This document shows, one piece after another, positions 60,521-64,000 of a stretch of DNA of 64,000 nt; positions within the stretch are counted from its first letter, which is position 1; the number at the start of each line of letters is the position of its first letter. The DNA lies in NCBI GenBank assembly GCA_038501625.1, contig JAZAYU010001123.1, forward strand, positions 1 through 64,000, read 5' to 3'. Under the pieces are notes generated by a model. It was not told where the DNA came from. It saw only the letters and a list, made by a program, of their open reading frames with translations, and searched no databases. Both the position numbers and the translations under genes were made by a program. Source of the stretch: Corbicula japonica (Eukaryota; Mollusca; Bivalvia; Venerida; Cyrenidae).

Positions 60521-61639
60521 GGGTCTGAATAGATGTGCGTTGTAAAGGTCATCAAGTAATAGTTAAATAGTACTTATAAGTTATGACCCATAATTCGTCC
60601 AGAAAATATTACTACGTATAGGTGCTCGGTTTCTCTTGCGTGTGAGGTTTTTACATTGAACTGAACGCTTTTTATACTGTACGAGGAACAAGAGCTGGTC
60701 AACGGACGTAGCGAAGTCGTAAATATTGTGCATTAATTTGCTATCAAATTCAACCTATTAACTTTACTTATCAGCATTATTTTAATAAAATATGAAAATG
60801 GAAATAGTCTATATATCATTATAAGTAATGTTTTAGTCATTTCGATATAGTATTTGGAATACTGCGGTCAAATTTTAGATTTTATATGAGATATTCACGA
60901 AAAAAACGTAGATTTCTAAAATGCCTCCTGCCCATGCGTTCATTTGGAAAATTGATGAAAACTTCTATCCATGCGTTCATTTTGAAAATTTTCTAACTTG
61001 TGGTCTAAATCCTCCTAAAATGACTTTAAAATAGTGGAGGCTTATGACATATGAAGACAAGTGTTAAACGAATCTTTAGAACGAAACAAATGCTCAGAAC
61101 TTTGCTTAATTATCAAAATATTGGCTTTCAAAGAGTGATTTTGTCATTTTTTGCGATTTTCTAGTGCAGTTGTGGAGAATGTTCTCAGAAGATACCGAAC
61201 GTTGGGCAAATGTGAGATGACCATTGTTTAGAGTAAATATAGGAGATCAGCATAGGTAATGTCTTTATCTGATAAATGCATTATCAAAGAAATGCGAGAC
61301 AATTTACTTACCTCAGTACCCAATCCCCTCCTGAAAAAGCGGTCTATCCATGCGTTCTCCTCCTGGGACCTATAGTGAACGATTGGACTCGGTGAATTAT
61401 GTTCACCATATCCATAAACTGTAATATAAAATAAAACATTACAACAGAATGAAATTAGTTTTTAGTTATATTCATTTGCTAAAATGCTGACATAAAAAAT
61501 GTTTTTTTTAAAGAAGATACCAACAGAATGTTAATGAGCAGCCATTGTTTACTGTAGTTTTAGTTTTCGGTTGTCGATTCCGAGACAGGCAGTGCCTTAG
61601 TTCATATTAATGGCTATGGTAGTGTCAAGACAGCAGAAT

Positions 61640-62450
61640 GAGATGGACGGACATACGCTGATGGTCAGTGTGACTACTATAAGTCACCTCTGACCTGCCA
61701 CTGAGACTGTGAACTTTGATCTATAGGAACTGGGGTTTGCGCAACTCCATGAGGTTAACATTAACGCAAAATATCAACAAGATTGCTGAATGCATTTCAA
61801 AGTTATTGGCGAGACAAAATATGACATAAACTTTGACCTTCAACAGCGACATTGTAAGATGAGATAGGAACCTGGGTTTGCGCGTGGCATTTCGTCTTAC
61901 TGCGGTTCATATTCATGTCAAATATAATATGTAATATTAAGATTGCTAAATGTTTATCAAATTTAATGGCTGGACAATCTCTGGCACGGCCTTTAACTGT
62001 TGTCTTGAGATTTGAAATGGAAACCAGGGATTTGTTAGTGAAACTCTGTCTCGTTGAGTCAGCTTTATATAACCACTATTGTTCGGTGAATGTCAAAGTT
62101 ATGGGCTGGACAAGCTATGACATGACCATTGATTCCTTACTGTGACCTTAACCTTTGAGCTGGGAGCCTAGTGTTAGTGTGCGACACTCTGTCTCGCTGA
62201 GATAAACAGTCATGCCAAATATTAATAAAAACAAGATTGGTCAATGCATGAAAAGTTTAAAAGGTAAGCATCTGTGTAAAATATAAACAAGATGCTCACT
62301 GCATTTTAAAGTTTTGGTACAGACAAGCACTGACATGATCTTTTACCCCTAACTGTAACCTTGACCTTTGAGATAAGAGTCTATGGTTTTCGTAAGATGC
62401 TCTGTCTCAGTGAGTTTAACATTCATGTGAAACGGGCTCGACAAAATTGA
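61640..62450. repeat. Degenerate tandem units of about 140 bp
   Basis: Words such as CTGTCTCGCTGAG, TTGACCTTTGAG, GCTGGACAAGCTATGACATG and AACATTCATGTGAAA recur about every 140 bp in decayed form. Related in style to the GACCTTGACC element. Confidence 0.65.
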
Positions 62451-62645
62451 CTCCTTATTAGAGCTACATCAACCTTAATTACTGCGTCAATTTTAAACTA
62501 TGGGCAATTCTTATAATCATAAGTAATATCAAACCGGTTTAAAATCAAACAGTTATGATTATTTTGTTACTAAAATATATTTACGGTGGTCCTTTAATAT
62601 ATGAACATGGTTAACGTTAGTTTGATTACATGCAAGTTATATTAC

Positions 62646-63137
62646 CTGTGCATGTCCGGTTGAGTATCTCAAGGATTGCTGTTTCAGTGTCACGACCTTG
62701 TAAGTGAAACACGTGTTTTGGGCTGCTGGCGAAACCGAAAAACTTTCTGTTACGATTGTTGCCAAAATTCAGAACAGTCAACTTTTTCATATATTTCAAT
62801 ACATTTGGTATTTCATAATCCTTGTCGTTGGCAGTTAGAAGGAAGGCAATTTCTGATTTATGCGAGAATTTAATAACCGTGAAAAAATTAAATATCTCAT
62901 TCTCTAGTACATTAGGTAAAATAAAATTATGTTCATTGGTAACTTTTCCTTTGTTAAGAAAACTGAGTGAAGAAGCAAACGTTTTCGAGCGTTCACCAAA
63001 CAAGACCAGTTTAAACTCTGAGTCACTCGGAAGTTTAAAATACAACTCTTCGATGACTTTAGACATCCGCTGTTCTGCTTCAACGTCGCTTTCCATAGTC
63101 AAATCCAAAAAGAAGACTGCCTTGATTGGTTTACATT
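62646..63137 (-). CDS. von Willebrand factor A-like exon
   Basis: A 492-nt minus-strand exon, phase 1 at both ends: acceptor ATTTTCATTTTACAG, donor GCACAG|GTAATA. Its 164 residues begin CKPIKAVFFLDLTMESD, a hydrophobic strand leading to a metal-site-like D-x-T-x-E in place of the usual DxSxS. It continues with a predicted helix (EAEQRMSKVIEELYF), the strand FKLVLFG and later SEIAFLLTANDKD and KKLTVLNFG, the order of a vWFA Rossmann-type fold. The Ser-to-Thr and Ser-to-Glu changes suggest weak or no metal binding. It ends in an NRTC glycosylation-type site. The leftover G joins AT of the exon at 44,552 to give Asp, so both can belong to one receptor, although 18 kb of repeats lie between. It could equally belong to a separate gene. 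Upstream exons are beyond the window. Confidence 0.65.
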
Positions 63138-64000
63138 CTGTAAAATGAAAATTTAGGAAGCAATTATAATATGGAAATAAAATCTTTTGCACTTTGTAAT
63201 TAATCTATTTCTGCATTTTTGTTTCTGTGGGTCTGGTGGTTACCTCCTAAGAGAGCCAAAATAGGCACAATTATCAAGTTATAATGCGCATATAATCGTT
63301 AAGTTCTGACGCTGATAGGAATGAAACGAATTGAATGGGATCGGTTTTAGCAATAGTTGAGTACCAGCGGTCTTAATACTCCAATAAGTCTATTATTATT
63401 TTAATCAGTCTCTGACAAAATGTCTTTTAGACCACAAACCTTCTCAGAGAATGTTCAGTGTTTATGTGCTGAGAATGATACTGGCTAGTAGCTATTTTAA
63501 ATTTCTTAAATGATCTGCAACTTTAATTCTTGGTGTTTACAACTTTCAATTTACCCTTTTAACTATAAATAAATATACTAATACATGTTTTGTGTTTGAA
63601 AAATTTGGTGCCATTTTGCATCCAAATTTGAGGCCTTAAACGTATTATCAAATGACAATACTATTATTGAATTATCTGAGGTCCTATTGAACACACCTTA
63701 CTGTTTTAATAAGTATTTTTTCAAAGCGTTGAGTATGCATGTAAAACAATTAATGGCTTCATTTTCATAATAGGTGCTGGTATAAGATATGTTAACTAAA
63801 GAAACTCGGCATGAGATTTCAACATGTCGTCAAGTTCACAAAGTTTCAACCAAAACTTAATTATATTTCCTTTACATTGAATGTGCAAAGGGAACTTTCC
63901 TAATTTTCCGTAAACAAAACTGTTTTGCGTACTAATTTTAACTCCTAATATTTGTTTGTAGAAACTAAGTTGTATTATTCCCGAAAGTGTACCTTTATTT
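63138..64000. other. Upstream intron; no gene recognised
   Basis: AT-rich sequence at the right edge, presumed intron of the vWFA-bearing minus-strand gene. Confidence 0.35.

Larger units (their letters stand above)
58202..61394. repeat. Large inverted repeat (about 0.5-kb arms, 2.2 kb apart)
   Basis: 58,202-58,735 and 60,885-61,394 are inverted copies with small differences, starting CACCGAGTCCAATCGTTCAC and ending with its complement. Each arm carries three copies of GAACGCATGG. It is the outline of a foldback transposon; the region between holds another element (59,058-59,836), the G tract and AT-rich sequence. Open frames in the two arms are not protein-like. Confidence 0.88.

Overview
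The window is nuclear DNA of an animal, most likely a bivalve mollusc. The evidence is a Snail-family zinc-finger gene with a spliced intron, animal-type tRNA genes, AT-rich non-coding DNA, and very dense molluscan-type repeats: short elements with tandem cores of about 145-180 bp whose 3' tracts are rich in GGACGGAC, dispersed hairpins related to GACCAGTGTAGATCC, and pentanucleotide arrays. No operons, phage genes or CRISPR arrays are present. The mollusc assignment is inference from repeat style, not from a database match.

Layout. 0.3-1.6 kb is a 59-bp minisatellite. 5.0-8.9 kb holds a two-exon snail gene on the + strand (352 residues predicted, five zinc fingers). It is flanked on both sides by clusters of CAGGTG/CACCTG boxes, the motif Snail proteins bind. 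10-24 kb is repeat-rich: three copies (A, B, C) of a 2-4 kb unit, of which B and C are nearly identical tandem copies differing by one clean 913-bp insertion; a TTAA-bounded 724-bp foldback element; and two tRNA genes (Glu-CTC and Arg-TCG, both minus). 24.6-33.4 kb is nested mobile DNA: a 4.2-kb element with CTCGACTATTCGAA termini, pentanucleotide arrays, and short elements with Helitron-type ends (hairpin followed by CTAG) inserted into two related copies of the same host sequence. 37.4-39.1 kb is a reverse transcriptase element.

40.1-63.2 kb contains pieces of what I read as one minus-strand gene whose introns are filled with repeats. In order of transcription they are a von Willebrand factor A-like exon (62,646-63,137), a single six-cysteine exon with the cysteine spacing of BCMA-type TNF receptors (44,433-44,552), a stalk and transmembrane exon (43,701-43,996), and a tail exon made of 14-residue repeats (40,103-40,579). 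The splice sites of all four are compatible in phase (1-1, 1-1, 1-0, 0), predicting a type I membrane receptor. Its 5' exons lie beyond the right edge. The 18-kb intron carries two CAAGAGGGCC elements with 166-bp core repeats, a 0.5-kb-arm inverted repeat with another element inside it, a hAT-like 393-bp TIR element and a dispersed hairpin motif.

Confidence is high for snail, the tRNAs and the repeats, moderate for the membrane, cysteine-rich and vWFA exons, and lower for joining these exons into one gene.
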